Shown here piece by piece: positions 8,235 to 15,950 of a stretch of 64,000 nucleotides of DNA. The DNA is taken from positions 89,706-153,705 of the forward strand of contig DAOLES010000005.1 of NCBI GenBank assembly GCA_035326705.1. The letters run 5' to 3'. This DNA comes from Oligoflexia bacterium (GTDB lineage Bacteria; Bdellovibrionota_G; JALEGL01). The notes beneath the pieces were generated by a model. It made no database searches and had not been told where the DNA came from. It was given only the letters and a program-made list of their open reading frames with translations. Numbering within the stretch: the first letter of the stretch is position 1; each line of letters begins with the position of its first letter. The translations under genes and the position numbers were made by a program.

Positions 8235-9254
8235 TTAAATAATAAAACATTCTGAAATTCTTTCCGCCATCCTAGGAGGCACTGCATTTCCAACTTGCCT
8301 AGCACACGATGTAATACTTCCAGAAAAAATAAAATTATCAGGAAAAGTTTGTAGCCTCGCAGCTTCGCGGACACTAATAGCCCTGTTTTGTTCTGGATGT
8401 CCAAATCGTCCATTAGAGTAGCTCGTACACTTAGTTGTTAAAGTAGCTGCTAATGCATCCCATTTCATTCTTCCATATACATCTGTATGACCAGAGTAAT
8501 TTTTATGACAACCATTTTTTAAATGCTCTGGCCAATCTCTTCTATCTCCACCTTCTGGAGTTAATATAATTCTTTGAATATTTTCTTTTGATAATTTAGA
8601 AGATACATGATTTGGTATTTGTTCATGTGTTTCTCCCGCTTCAATTGGAGGCAAATCTTGAATGAACTCGCGTGTAGTATATTGCCTATGTTTATAATGA
8701 TTCACTATTGTTTGAAGCGATCTGAGCCTATAAGGTTTTAAACACCCAATAAGAATAAATCTCTTTCTTTTTTGAGGAACACCTAACTCTGATGCATAAA
8801 TATTACCTATTTCAAATTTATATCCAAGTTCTTCTAACTGAAAAGTAAATTTTTTAAATATACCATTTGACCTACTTATATTCTGTATCCCTGGAACGTT
8901 TTCAAGAAAAATATACTCCGGCTTCCAAAAAGAAATAAATCTCAGGAACTCCAGTAGAAGTGACTTTCTACTATCATTTTTTTGAGTATGTTTTTTTTGA
9001 TTACTGAAAGGTTGGCAAGGCGCACAACCGCTAAAAAGCAGTGGCCCCGTTGACCTCTCAATAATAATTTTAAGCTCTTCTTCTTTAAAATTTCTAATAT
9101 TTTCTTGAATAAATATAGCTTTGGGAAAATTATTTTTATATGTTTGAGCTGAATCTCTATCAAAATCAAGAGCACCAATTATTTTAAAGCCGACATTTTC
9201 AAAGCCTAAACTTGTTCCCCCGCATCCACTAAAAAAATCAACTACGTTCAACAT
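8235..9254 (-). CDS. DNA (cytosine-5-)-methyltransferase
   Basis: This is a complete C5 methyltransferase of 339 residues from the ATG at 9254. Motif I FFSGCGGTS is at 7-15, the catalytic PCQ is at 79-81 (Cys80), ENV is at 118-120 and QKRKR at 161-165. A variable target-recognition stretch lies between about 190 and 275. The C-terminal motifs REAARLQTFP and QVGNAVPP are present. It transfers a methyl group from SAM to cytosine in a specific duplex sequence. An in-frame ATG ten codons upstream is possible, but motif I normally starts within a few residues of the N-terminus. No conventional restriction endonuclease is adjacent; the partner is the ATPase/TOPRIM gene downstream. Confidence 0.93.
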   Translation of the reverse strand: MLNVVDFFSGCGGTSLGFENVGFKIIGALDFDRDSAQTYKNNFPKAIFIQENIRNFKEEELKIIIERSTGPLLFSGCAPCQPFSNQKKHTQKNDSRKSLLLEFLRFISFWKPEYIFLENVPGIQNISRSNGIFKKFTFQLEELGYKFEIGNIYASELGVPQKRKRFILIGCLKPYRLRSLQTIVNHYKHRQYTTREFIQDLPPIEAGETHEQIPNHVSSKLSKENIQRIILTPEGGDRRDWPEHLKNGCHKNYSGHTDVYGRMKWDALAATLTTKCTSYSNGRFGHPEQNRAISVREAARLQTFPDNFIFSGSITSCARQVGNAVPPRMAERISECFII

Positions 9255-9284
9255 ATATTTAATAAATAATAGCCCATACCACAT

Positions 9285-9764
9285 TTTATGTAAACGTTAG
9301 TTTTCCATCAACAGATCCTTTTTTGTTGCCGACCGCAAAGGGTGAAAAAATAAAAATTCTGGGGACAGTCGACTAAACTACTACTGCTGCTATACTTGTT
9401 AGCGGGAGCTGGATTTGGCCGATGCCTTTGGCATCGGCATAAGTTACACTAGATCTTTGCTGCGCCTACGGCTTGCTCATCACAAGTGTAGCTTTAAACC
9501 AACGAAAGGCTTATTTTAATAACTAAAAACTTTTCTGAAATTTTGGTTTTGGTAGTTAGTAGTAGCTAAATTTGAACCCAGTCAAAACCGGGTGAATGGT
9601 TTGGGCTTGGCCCAAACCCAGCCCGCACATGCACATTCATCCAGTTGGAAGCCCATGCATAAAGACCTTCGGCCATGTTGCCGTTAGGCAATATAAAAAA
9701 ACAGAGAGCCCGAAGGGCGAATAACCGTAATTTGCATGATTGATTTTATGGAAAATGATCGGAA
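9285..9764. other. Gene-free gap with degenerate tRNA 3'-end copy and several hairpins
   Basis: No coding region is seen. 9361-9380 resembles the reverse complement of the repeat at 3015-3034. 9398-9423 is an imperfect copy of the initiator tRNA 3' end and could be an older attachment-site scar. GCCGATGCC (9418-9426) and GGCATCGGC (9430-9438) form a perfect 9-bp hairpin directly after it. AAGTTACACT near 9440 is nearly complementary to AGTGTAGCTT near 9485. A TTTGGGC/GCCCAAA hairpin lies near 9600-9617 and a GCCCGAAGGGC hairpin near 9709-9719. The region reads like debris of earlier integrations. Confidence 0.55.
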
Positions 9765-9810
9765 TTGGTAGCGGGAGCCGGATTTGAACCGACGACCTTC
9801 GGGTTATGAG
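9765..9810 (-). repeat. Distal attachment site of the island (46-bp direct repeat of tRNA-fMet 3' part)
   Basis: Identical over 46 bases to 19065-19110, exactly 9300 bases away. The block contains the CCA end, T-arm, variable loop and anticodon loop of the initiator tRNA, but the 5' half of a tRNA does not follow, so it is not a tRNA gene. Integrases that target tRNA 3' ends leave exactly this pattern. Confidence 0.92.
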
Positions 9811-9982
9811 TACGTTTCTCTAATCTTGCCATACTCTATGTACTTGAATAGATTATACTTTTCATCTTGTCAAGCTGACCATTCTTGTATAATTTGACTC
9901 ATGAGTGACGCGATAATGACGCAAAAAATGAACTGAAAAACATGAAAAGTAAACCCAATTAATAAGACATAAGTTGATAGAG

Positions 9983-12739
9983 ATGAGTATTTTAAGCTGG
10001 AACCAAATCAGAGCCAACGCTGCACAATTTTCAGATTCTTGGAAAGACGCGCACTATGAAAAAGGTGACACACAAACCTTTTATAATGAGTTTTTTGAGG
10101 TGTTCGGGCACCGCCGACGCAATGTTGCCTTATATGAAAAAAAAGTTGATATGGTGGGACGCTCTCATGGTTTCATTGATCTTTTTTGGCCAGGCATGCT
10201 GATTGTTGAGCAAAAATCCGCGGGTCGTAATTTAGACTCCGCTAGCACTCAAGTGGATGACTATATTCTTGCATTAAGTGAACGTGAAAGACCTCGATAC
10301 CGCCTTATCAGTGATTTCCAAAACTTTGTTTTTACTGACCTAGCGACGCGACAAATTTACACTTTCAAATTGGATGAACTTAAAAATAACATTAAACTTT
10401 TTGATTTTATTGCAGGTAGAAGGCAGCAAATTTACAAAGATCAAGATCCAGTAAACATTGATGCCTCTGATAAAATGAGCTCTCTACATAAAGTTTTAGA
10501 GGACTCTGGTTATGGTGGCACCGACCTTGAGCGATTGCTTGTTCGCATCATGTTTTGTTTATTTGCAGACGACACTGGCATATTTGAGCAAGACTCGTTG
10601 CTAAACTATATTCGTGACCGTACCCATACTGATGGCAGTGATCTTGGCAGCAAACTAATTGAACTATTTCAAGTTTTGGATACTCCAAAAGAAAAGCGTC
10701 AAAAAATGCTAGATGAAGACTTAGCTAGCTTTCCATACGTAAACGGAAAACTATTTAATGGCTCTATCCGTACACCTTCATTTAACAACTCCATGCGAGA
10801 TGTTCTATTAGACTGCTGTTACTTTAACTGGACAGAGGTTTCACCGGCATTATTTGGATCTTTATTTCAAACTGTCATCCTACCTGAAAAACAACGCCAA
10901 AGCGGCGCACATTATACAAGCGAGAAAAACATACTAAAAACCATTCAACCTTTATTTATGGAAGAACTGCAAGAGGAATTTAGTAGGTTAAAAAACCTAG
11001 GAGGGACACAACGTAGAAGTAAAATAGAACAATTTCACATCTCTTTAAGTAAATTGACGTTTTTAGACCCTGCGTGCGGATGTGGGAATTTTTTGATCTT
11101 AGCTTATCGCGAGTTACGTTTATTAGAGCTAGACATATTAGACGAGCTATATCCGAGAGACAATAATGGCGATAGGCAAAATTTTTTAGATGTAGATCAT
11201 TTATCTTTAATTAATGTAGATCAGTTTTATGGCATCGAAATAAGTGAATTTCCTGTTTATATTGCCCAAACTGCGATGTGGTTAATTGATCACCAAATGA
11301 ATATGAAACTAGGTGACATGTTTGGGCAAGCCTTTGCCCGTTTACCACTGCAAAAAACTGCAAACATTTATCACGGCAATGCCCTCACAGTAGATTGGAA
11401 TGAAGTAATTCCGGCATCAAAATGCTCTTACATTTTTGGTAATCCACCGTTTATTGGAAAAGCATATCGCAATAATGAACAACAAAGTGAGATGAAAAAA
11501 ATTTTCAAAAGCACAAAAGGAACATTAGATTTAGATTACGTAGTATGTTGGTTTTATATTGCAGCACATTATATTCAAAAAAAAAGTTGTCAAGTTGCTT
11601 TTGTTTCTACAAATTCAATTTGTCAAGGTGAGCAAGTACCAATCTTTTGGGCTTTAATGATGGAAGAACTCAATATACACATTAATTTTGCTCATCGAAC
11701 CTTTAAATGGATAATTGATGCTCAAAAAGCAAAAGGTATGAATGTTGCTTCTGTTTATGTAGTTATTGTTGGATTTTCAACTATAAATAAAAGTAGAAAG
11801 AAAATTTTTGATTATGAAACAATTTCTTCTGACCCCCACGAACTAAATGTAAAGAAAATTAACCCCTATTTATTAAATGCTGATACCTTTTTTATAAAAA
11901 ACAGAAAAAACCATTTCCAAAAAAATTGCGTACCGCAGTTATCATTTGGGAGTATGCCTAATGATGGAGGTTTTTTAATTTTAAACGATAATGAAGCGCG
12001 TAGTTTTATACAAAAAGAACCTAAATCTAAAAACTTCATTAAACCTTTTCTTGGTTCTAGAGAGTTTATTAATAATCTTCCCAGGTATTGTTTATGGTTA
12101 AAAAACTGTAGCCCATCAAACCTTAAGTCAATGCCTATAGTAATTGAGAGAGTTGAGGCAGTACGTAAACAAAGATTAAAAAGCACTCGACCACCAACAA
12201 ATAAATTAGCTCAATTCCCATGGTTATTTGGCGAGATAAGACAGCCAAATCAACGTTACATCGCTATTCCAGAAGTCTCATCTCAAAGCAGGGACTATAT
12301 TCCAATTGGTTTTTTGGATAAAGACACTATAGCAAGTAATAAACTTTATACTATCTCTAACGGCAACTTATATCATTTCGGGATAGTCACATCTAAAATG
12401 CATATGATTTGGATGAAAACTGTTGGCGGCCGATTAAAAAACGATTATCAGTATTCTAATGGTATTGTGTACAATAATTTTTCTTGGCCAGAAGCGACCG
12501 ACATGCAAAAAGAGGCCATTGCTAAAAAAGCTCAAGCTATCTTAGATGCTAGAAGCAATCACAAAGAGTCATCACTGGCTGATTTATATAATCCAAATCT
12601 CATGCCTGTTGACTTGAGAAAAGCTCACAATGCCTTAGATAAAGAAGTGGACAAAACTTATCGCAAAGAACCATTTAACAGTGAACTTGAGCGCATACAG
12701 TTTCTATTTGAGCGTTATCAAAAACTGACTCAACTTTAA
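9983..12739 (+). CDS. MmeI-like type IIL restriction-modification enzyme (adenine methyltransferase/endonuclease)
   Basis: A single 918-residue polypeptide from the ATG at 9983; a TTG three codons upstream is also open. The length is close to MmeI (919). The N-terminal endonuclease site has Asp66 followed by Glu76-Gln-Lys78, the same D-x9-ExK spacing as MmeI. A helical linker follows. SAM-binding motif I DPACGCGNF is near 361-369 and the m6A catalytic motif NPPF at 487-490. A target-recognition region and a helical tail follow. Such enzymes methylate one adenine of an asymmetric site and cut about 20 bases away, so no separate endonuclease gene is needed. A TATAAT at 9888-9893 may be the -10. 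Confidence 0.88.
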   Translation: MSILSWNQIRANAAQFSDSWKDAHYEKGDTQTFYNEFFEVFGHRRRNVALYEKKVDMVGRSHGFIDLFWPGMLIVEQKSAGRNLDSASTQVDDYILALSERERPRYRLISDFQNFVFTDLATRQIYTFKLDELKNNIKLFDFIAGRRQQIYKDQDPVNIDASDKMSSLHKVLEDSGYGGTDLERLLVRIMFCLFADDTGIFEQDSLLNYIRDRTHTDGSDLGSKLIELFQVLDTPKEKRQKMLDEDLASFPYVNGKLFNGSIRTPSFNNSMRDVLLDCCYFNWTEVSPALFGSLFQTVILPEKQRQSGAHYTSEKNILKTIQPLFMEELQEEFSRLKNLGGTQRRSKIEQFHISLSKLTFLDPACGCGNFLILAYRELRLLELDILDELYPRDNNGDRQNFLDVDHLSLINVDQFYGIEISEFPVYIAQTAMWLIDHQMNMKLGDMFGQAFARLPLQKTANIYHGNALTVDWNEVIPASKCSYIFGNPPFIGKAYRNNEQQSEMKKIFKSTKGTLDLDYVVCWFYIAAHYIQKKSCQVAFVSTNSICQGEQVPIFWALMMEELNIHINFAHRTFKWIIDAQKAKGMNVASVYVVIVGFSTINKSRKKIFDYETISSDPHELNVKKINPYLLNADTFFIKNRKNHFQKNCVPQLSFGSMPNDGGFLILNDNEARSFIQKEPKSKNFIKPFLGSREFINNLPRYCLWLKNCSPSNLKSMPIVIERVEAVRKQRLKSTRPPTNKLAQFPWLFGEIRQPNQRYIAIPEVSSQSRDYIPIGFLDKDTIASNKLYTISNGNLYHFGIVTSKMHMIWMKTVGGRLKNDYQYSNGIVYNNFSWPEATDMQKEAIAKKAQAILDARSNHKESSLADLYNPNLMPVDLRKAHNALDKEVDKTYRKEPFNSELERIQFLFERYQKLTQL

Positions 12740-12920
12740 CTATTGAATAACTTAAAGCACATTGTATATTTATAGCCCTACCCTGAAAATAAACTCTAAG
12801 AAATTATATAGAGCGTACTTATTGTGAAATAGATAATAACTTGATTTTTCAATCACCAAAGAAAAGACACTCTGCATTATAACGCTTGATTAACCTTATT
12901 GTGTTTGATAACAGACTATA

Positions 12921-13730
12921 ATGTCATTAAGTAATGAAAGCACAATAATTCGTAAACTCACCGTTGATTACCATATAGTTTCTAAATACCACGCTTCTTG
13001 CCACGGAATTATTGGACCATTAAATACCCATCAAATTAAACTCATTTCAGAAGCGAGAAAAACACTAACTGATAGGAAAAAGATTATATTCAACGATGAT
13101 AGTATAAGATCGACGTGCTTTGAAGGTTACAGTGAGCAAAAGTATCTGTTTTTACTTTGCCCTGGTGTACAGACTTTTGTTGATCGAACAGACCTTAACA
13201 GTTATTCAATTTTTAAACTTATAATTCAGTTTTGCTCTACAAAAGCAGATTTAAACTTCCGATCTAGAGTAAAACCAAAAACTTTAGACCATTTGGATCG
13301 ATTTGAAGCCGATCTCAAAGAGTTAGAAGAGTATCATTATAACATTAAAAATAAGATGGAGGTGATTAATCAACTAAAAAACACTCTTCATGGCATTAAT
13401 AATAATTTAAAAACTCGTGGAAGAGGTCCAAATTGGGGAGAGGAAAAGTGGCTATTTCAAGAACTATCTGCGATACCTCTCCTATATAAAAATAATAAAT
13501 CTAAACTAAAAACTAAAGAAATTGCTTTGATAATGGTTGCATATGGTCTTTGGCTTCCTTCAAGTGAAAACTACTCTTTAAAAGACATTATAGAAAGCCA
13601 AAAAGACAACATTTATAATGCAACCAAAAGAAGATCAAAAGCAATAGCTTCAGTAGTCAATGAATCTATCCATCCATACATTTGGGAAGCACATAAAATT
13701 TATCGTACTCAAATAACTAAAAACTCTTAG
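12921..13730 (+). CDS. Island protein of unknown function
   Basis: 269 residues with no recognised domain. The N-terminal third is mixed alpha/beta with two Cys and two His (about 18-28). A charged helical, possibly coiled-coil segment runs about 118-160 (many Asp, Glu, Lys, Leu). Residues about 165-225 are also helical and the C-terminus is basic. No signal peptide or membrane segment is seen. The gene follows the MmeI-like gene by 181 bases and precedes the excisionase-like gene in the same direction. By position it could be an element-specific replication or regulatory protein. No ATP-binding, primase or nuclease motif was found. Confidence 0.6.
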   Translation: MSLSNESTIIRKLTVDYHIVSKYHASCHGIIGPLNTHQIKLISEARKTLTDRKKIIFNDDSIRSTCFEGYSEQKYLFLLCPGVQTFVDRTDLNSYSIFKLIIQFCSTKADLNFRSRVKPKTLDHLDRFEADLKELEEYHYNIKNKMEVINQLKNTLHGINNNLKTRGRGPNWGEEKWLFQELSAIPLLYKNNKSKLKTKEIALIMVAYGLWLPSSENYSLKDIIESQKDNIYNATKRRSKAIASVVNESIHPYIWEAHKIYRTQITKNS

Positions 13731-13775
13731 TTCAAGTCCATTTTAATCGCACTATAAGATTGATAACACATAATC

Positions 13776-13994
13776 ATGATTGAAAATTCAGATTATGATC
13801 ATCAAGATAACCAACAAGTTAACTACTTTGATTACGAAAAACTTAGTCAATTTTTGAGTGTCAAAAAATCAACATTATATGCATGGGTTTCACGTAATGA
13901 AATTCCATTCATACGTATAAGCAGTAGATGCGTTAGGTTTGATTTTAATCAAATTAAAGCATGGCTAAAAAACAAACAAAAGTCCTGTAACTAA
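13776..13994 (+). CDS. AlpA/excisionase-like helix-turn-helix protein
   Basis: A 72-residue protein whose residues about 18-66 match the MerR-like HTH_17 fold of excisionases and AlpA regulators: a helix YEKLSQFLSV, a turn, a recognition helix KSTLYAWVSRNEIP, a wing around FIRISSRCVRF, then a helix NQIKAWL. In integrative elements these proteins bend attachment-site DNA for excision or activate the integrase promoter. Here the gene lies 3.9 kb from the integrase on the opposite strand, 45 bases after the unknown gene and directly before the long non-coding region. The fold call is firm; excisionase versus regulator is open. Confidence 0.75.
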   Translation: MIENSDYDHQDNQQVNYFDYEKLSQFLSVKKSTLYAWVSRNEIPFIRISSRCVRFDFNQIKAWLKNKQKSCN

Positions 13995-14547
13995 ATTTTC
14001 AATTCTGTAAACCTACTTATTTTATCCTTGGGAAAGGTATAATGAGTAGGTTTACGGTTCACTTGCCACAAAAGTGACGCTACTTTCCAAGTCATAGCGA
14101 TAAATGGCTGGACTGATATAATTAACTGCGACTAGGTTAAAGATTTATCAGTAATTTGGGTTTTCTGCCTGACTTGTGGTGACGGATAAAACTGTATCAA
14201 TCCCCTATCTACTAAACAAGTTGTTTTTGACCCAAATACCCAAAATAGTGTTTCTATGAAGATAATTAGGTAAAAATCTAGGATTAATAGTCCGAGGTGT
14301 GCTTTTACAGTTTACTTCAACTTAATCGGCAGTTTAGAACGTGGGGTTAGCCGTCCACAGGACTTTTTACTTAATGTTGTTGTAAACACACAGCATTGCT
14401 CAATGATGTCTTTTTATTCGAGCATTTGTTTGTTAGTTTTTTACGCTTTTTTTAGGTTTTGTAACAACTACTGTTAAAAATTTTTAAATAATTAGCCGTA
14501 AAGAAAAGGGGGGAGTTGTATCTAAAATTAAATATATAGAGGAAAAA
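13995..14547 (+). other. 553-bp non-coding region: promoter plus possible structured RNA or long leader
   Basis: No ORF on either strand. A -10 TATAAT at 14038-14043 is framed by an 11-bp inverted repeat. Downstream, ATTTGGGT (about 14154-14161) can pair with ACCCAAAT (about 14230-14237), and CCACAA (about 14066-14071) can pair with TTGTGG (about 14175-14180). These two helices cross, as in a pseudoknot. A small hairpin GTCC-ACA-GGAC followed by TTTTT lies near 14353-14368. The region ends in an A/T-rich stretch with a GGGGGGAG run at 14510-14517 shortly before the terminase-like gene. It does not fit RNase P, tmRNA or 6S RNA by eye. Confidence 0.45.
14007..14055 (+). promoter_or_regulatory. 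Promoter -10 flanked by an 11-bp perfect inverted repeat
   Basis: GTAAACCTACT (14007-14017) and AGTAGGTTTAC (14045-14055) are exact reverse complements around 27 bases. A consensus TATAAT (14038-14043) lies just inside the right arm. A repressor or excisionase bound to both arms would cover the promoter. Transcription would run rightward into the non-coding region and the terminase-like gene. The -35 is weak (ACTTAT or similar near 14015), as expected of an activated or tightly regulated promoter. Confidence 0.55.
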
Positions 14548-14973
14548 ATGAGAAAAAAATACCCTAATAAAATAAAGTATCATGCCATGCAATTGTGGGC
14601 AGATGGCTTTACCTATTCACAAATAACTAAAATTGTTGGTATTTCCAGTTGGAGAACTGTTGAAAACTGGAAAAAAGCAAAAACCCCATGTTGTTGGGAC
14701 AAGTATACCGAAGAAGTACGTAAAAAGCGCGTTGATGAAATTAAAAATGAATCCTTTGATTGTTATAAAAAAACAATAACAAAGCAGCACAAAGTACTTA
14801 ATAAACTACTCAATCAATCCTACGATGAGCTACTTCAGCGATTAGAGAACGATGAAATTAATACTGATGATGTAATCAAGCTATTCATTTGGTCTATAAA
14901 AGCTCAGAGAAGCCTTTATTTAGACCCTCAGGAAGCTCTTGAATTATTTAAAAAAGAAATCAAAGTATTATAA
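14548..14973 (+). CDS. HTH protein resembling a phage terminase small subunit
   Basis: Residues about 5-45 form a transposase/terminase-type HTH (AMQLWADGFTYSQITKIVGI then SSWRTVENWKKAK). Residues 50-141 are charged helices, as in terminase small subunits, which recognise the packaging site through an N-terminal HTH and oligomerise through helices. AGAGG lies seven bases before the ATG. No large terminase subunit is present in the island. A lone TerS-like protein is a known feature of phage-inducible islands that redirect helper packaging. An alternative is an ordinary DNA-binding regulator. Its stop codon directly abuts the stop of the convergent HEPN gene. Confidence 0.5.
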   Translation: MRKKYPNKIKYHAMQLWADGFTYSQITKIVGISSWRTVENWKKAKTPCCWDKYTEEVRKKRVDEIKNESFDCYKKTITKQHKVLNKLLNQSYDELLQRLENDEINTDDVIKLFIWSIKAQRSLYLDPQEALELFKKEIKVL

Positions 14974-15930
14974 TCAGCTGTTTTTTTTTGGTGTTTGAAA
15001 CTGCTCTAATAGTGCCAAAGTGTAGTCAATAAAACCACAAATATGAAGCGCTTGCCTATCAGAAACTTGCAACAAATTATGATGGCTATCATTTCTAATC
15101 ATAGCAAACAAACCAGATAGCAAATCACGAATACCCTCGTTTTGCTCGTCTTTTTTTATTGGTATTAATTTTGGTTTTTGGTTTGAAAAAACATTGTTTA
15201 TTAGCTTTATACCGCTTAGATTAGAATTGCTTGGAAGCTTAGCCTTCTCCTTAATTCTATTTTCTAAAACGGTAGCGGATTCTCTTATTACAGTATCAAA
15301 TAGATCTTCTCCATGAGTGTTTTTTTCTTCGATTCTGAGTTTAAAGATCCCCTCGCATCTTTTCTTTAACTCCTGATCGGTAATCTCCATCAGTCCCATG
15401 TATGGGGCAAAAGTTTGGTTTAAATCTTCAGTTATATTTTGCTTTTCAAGCGTAAATTTTTTCTGTGCTACGTCACTTGCTTTTGTTAAATCAATCAAAT
15501 AGCTGGGAACTTTAAGACTATTTAAAAGCCCACTTTCTGCTAAATCACGTTTTGTTTGAATAACTTGATCAATCTTTTCTACAGTTGCTTTTAATAATTC
15601 AGGATTAGCTTGAATAAGCTCAATTTTTTTCCTTTCTAACTCTCTTATTTGTGCATAAGCACCTGCTTTTATAATTCTCAATGACCAAAAGCTAATACCA
15701 CGTGCAAAATCATCTTCATCTTGTTTTTTTTTATAATACTCAATTATTCTTTCAACATGTTCATGTAACTCTGATTTATTTTCTATTTCAAAAGACTTTA
15801 ATACCTCTTGATCATTATCCAGTCTTTGTTTAATTAACTCCAGGCCCGGCAGAAATAAATCGATAATACTTTTTCTTAAAATAACGTGTGGAACTGTTTC
15901 ATCATCATGAGGTTGTTTTTTATCTTTCAT
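14974..15930 (-). CDS. Protein with C-terminal Ymh/TIGR02391-type HEPN-like domain, probable abortive-infection factor
   Basis: 318 residues, cytoplasmic and mostly helical. The N-terminal 190 residues are charged helices with a coiled-coil character at 90-125. Residues about 210-310 match the Ymh (TIGR02391) family: EDLFDTVIRESA, then a GIKLINNVFS segment, then a SGLFAMIRNDSHH block (RNDSHH at 279-284) and a final helix. RNDSHH fits the R-x4-6-H active-site pattern of HEPN RNases. Such domains occur in phage-defence and toxin genes of mobile elements. The partner and trigger are not evident. It converges on the terminase-like gene with no intervening base. Confidence 0.6.
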   Translation of the reverse strand: MKDKKQPHDDETVPHVILRKSIIDLFLPGLELIKQRLDNDQEVLKSFEIENKSELHEHVERIIEYYKKKQDEDDFARGISFWSLRIIKAGAYAQIRELERKKIELIQANPELLKATVEKIDQVIQTKRDLAESGLLNSLKVPSYLIDLTKASDVAQKKFTLEKQNITEDLNQTFAPYMGLMEITDQELKKRCEGIFKLRIEEKNTHGEDLFDTVIRESATVLENRIKEKAKLPSNSNLSGIKLINNVFSNQKPKLIPIKKDEQNEGIRDLLSGLFAMIRNDSHHNLLQVSDRQALHICGFIDYTLALLEQFQTPKKNS

Positions 15931-15950
15931 GCTATTTAAAGTACTATGAA

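Noticed and set aside
9765..9842. Possible second tRNA-Met gene
   Set aside because: Only the 3' part from the CCA to the anticodon loop is present; the sequence beyond 9810 cannot form the anticodon, D-arm or acceptor 5' strand. It is the attachment-site copy.
11866..12186. Minus-strand ORF of 106 residues inside the MmeI-like gene
   Set aside because: It lies opposite the recognition domain of an intact gene and has neither start signal nor recognisable motif.
12740..12920. Small gene in the 181-bp gap after the MmeI-like gene
   Set aside because: No ORF with a start signal or recognisable product; nothing but A/T-rich sequence is seen.
13995..14547. RNase P, tmRNA or 6S RNA in the island
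   Set aside because: The conserved blocks of RNase P (GAGGAAAGTC-type) and tmRNA (tRNA-like ends, tag sequence) are absent, and the region is about three times the length of 6S RNA. It was kept only as a possible unknown RNA.
13995..14547. Retron or diversity-generating element
   Set aside because: There is no reverse transcriptase in the window and no VR/TR-type repeat.
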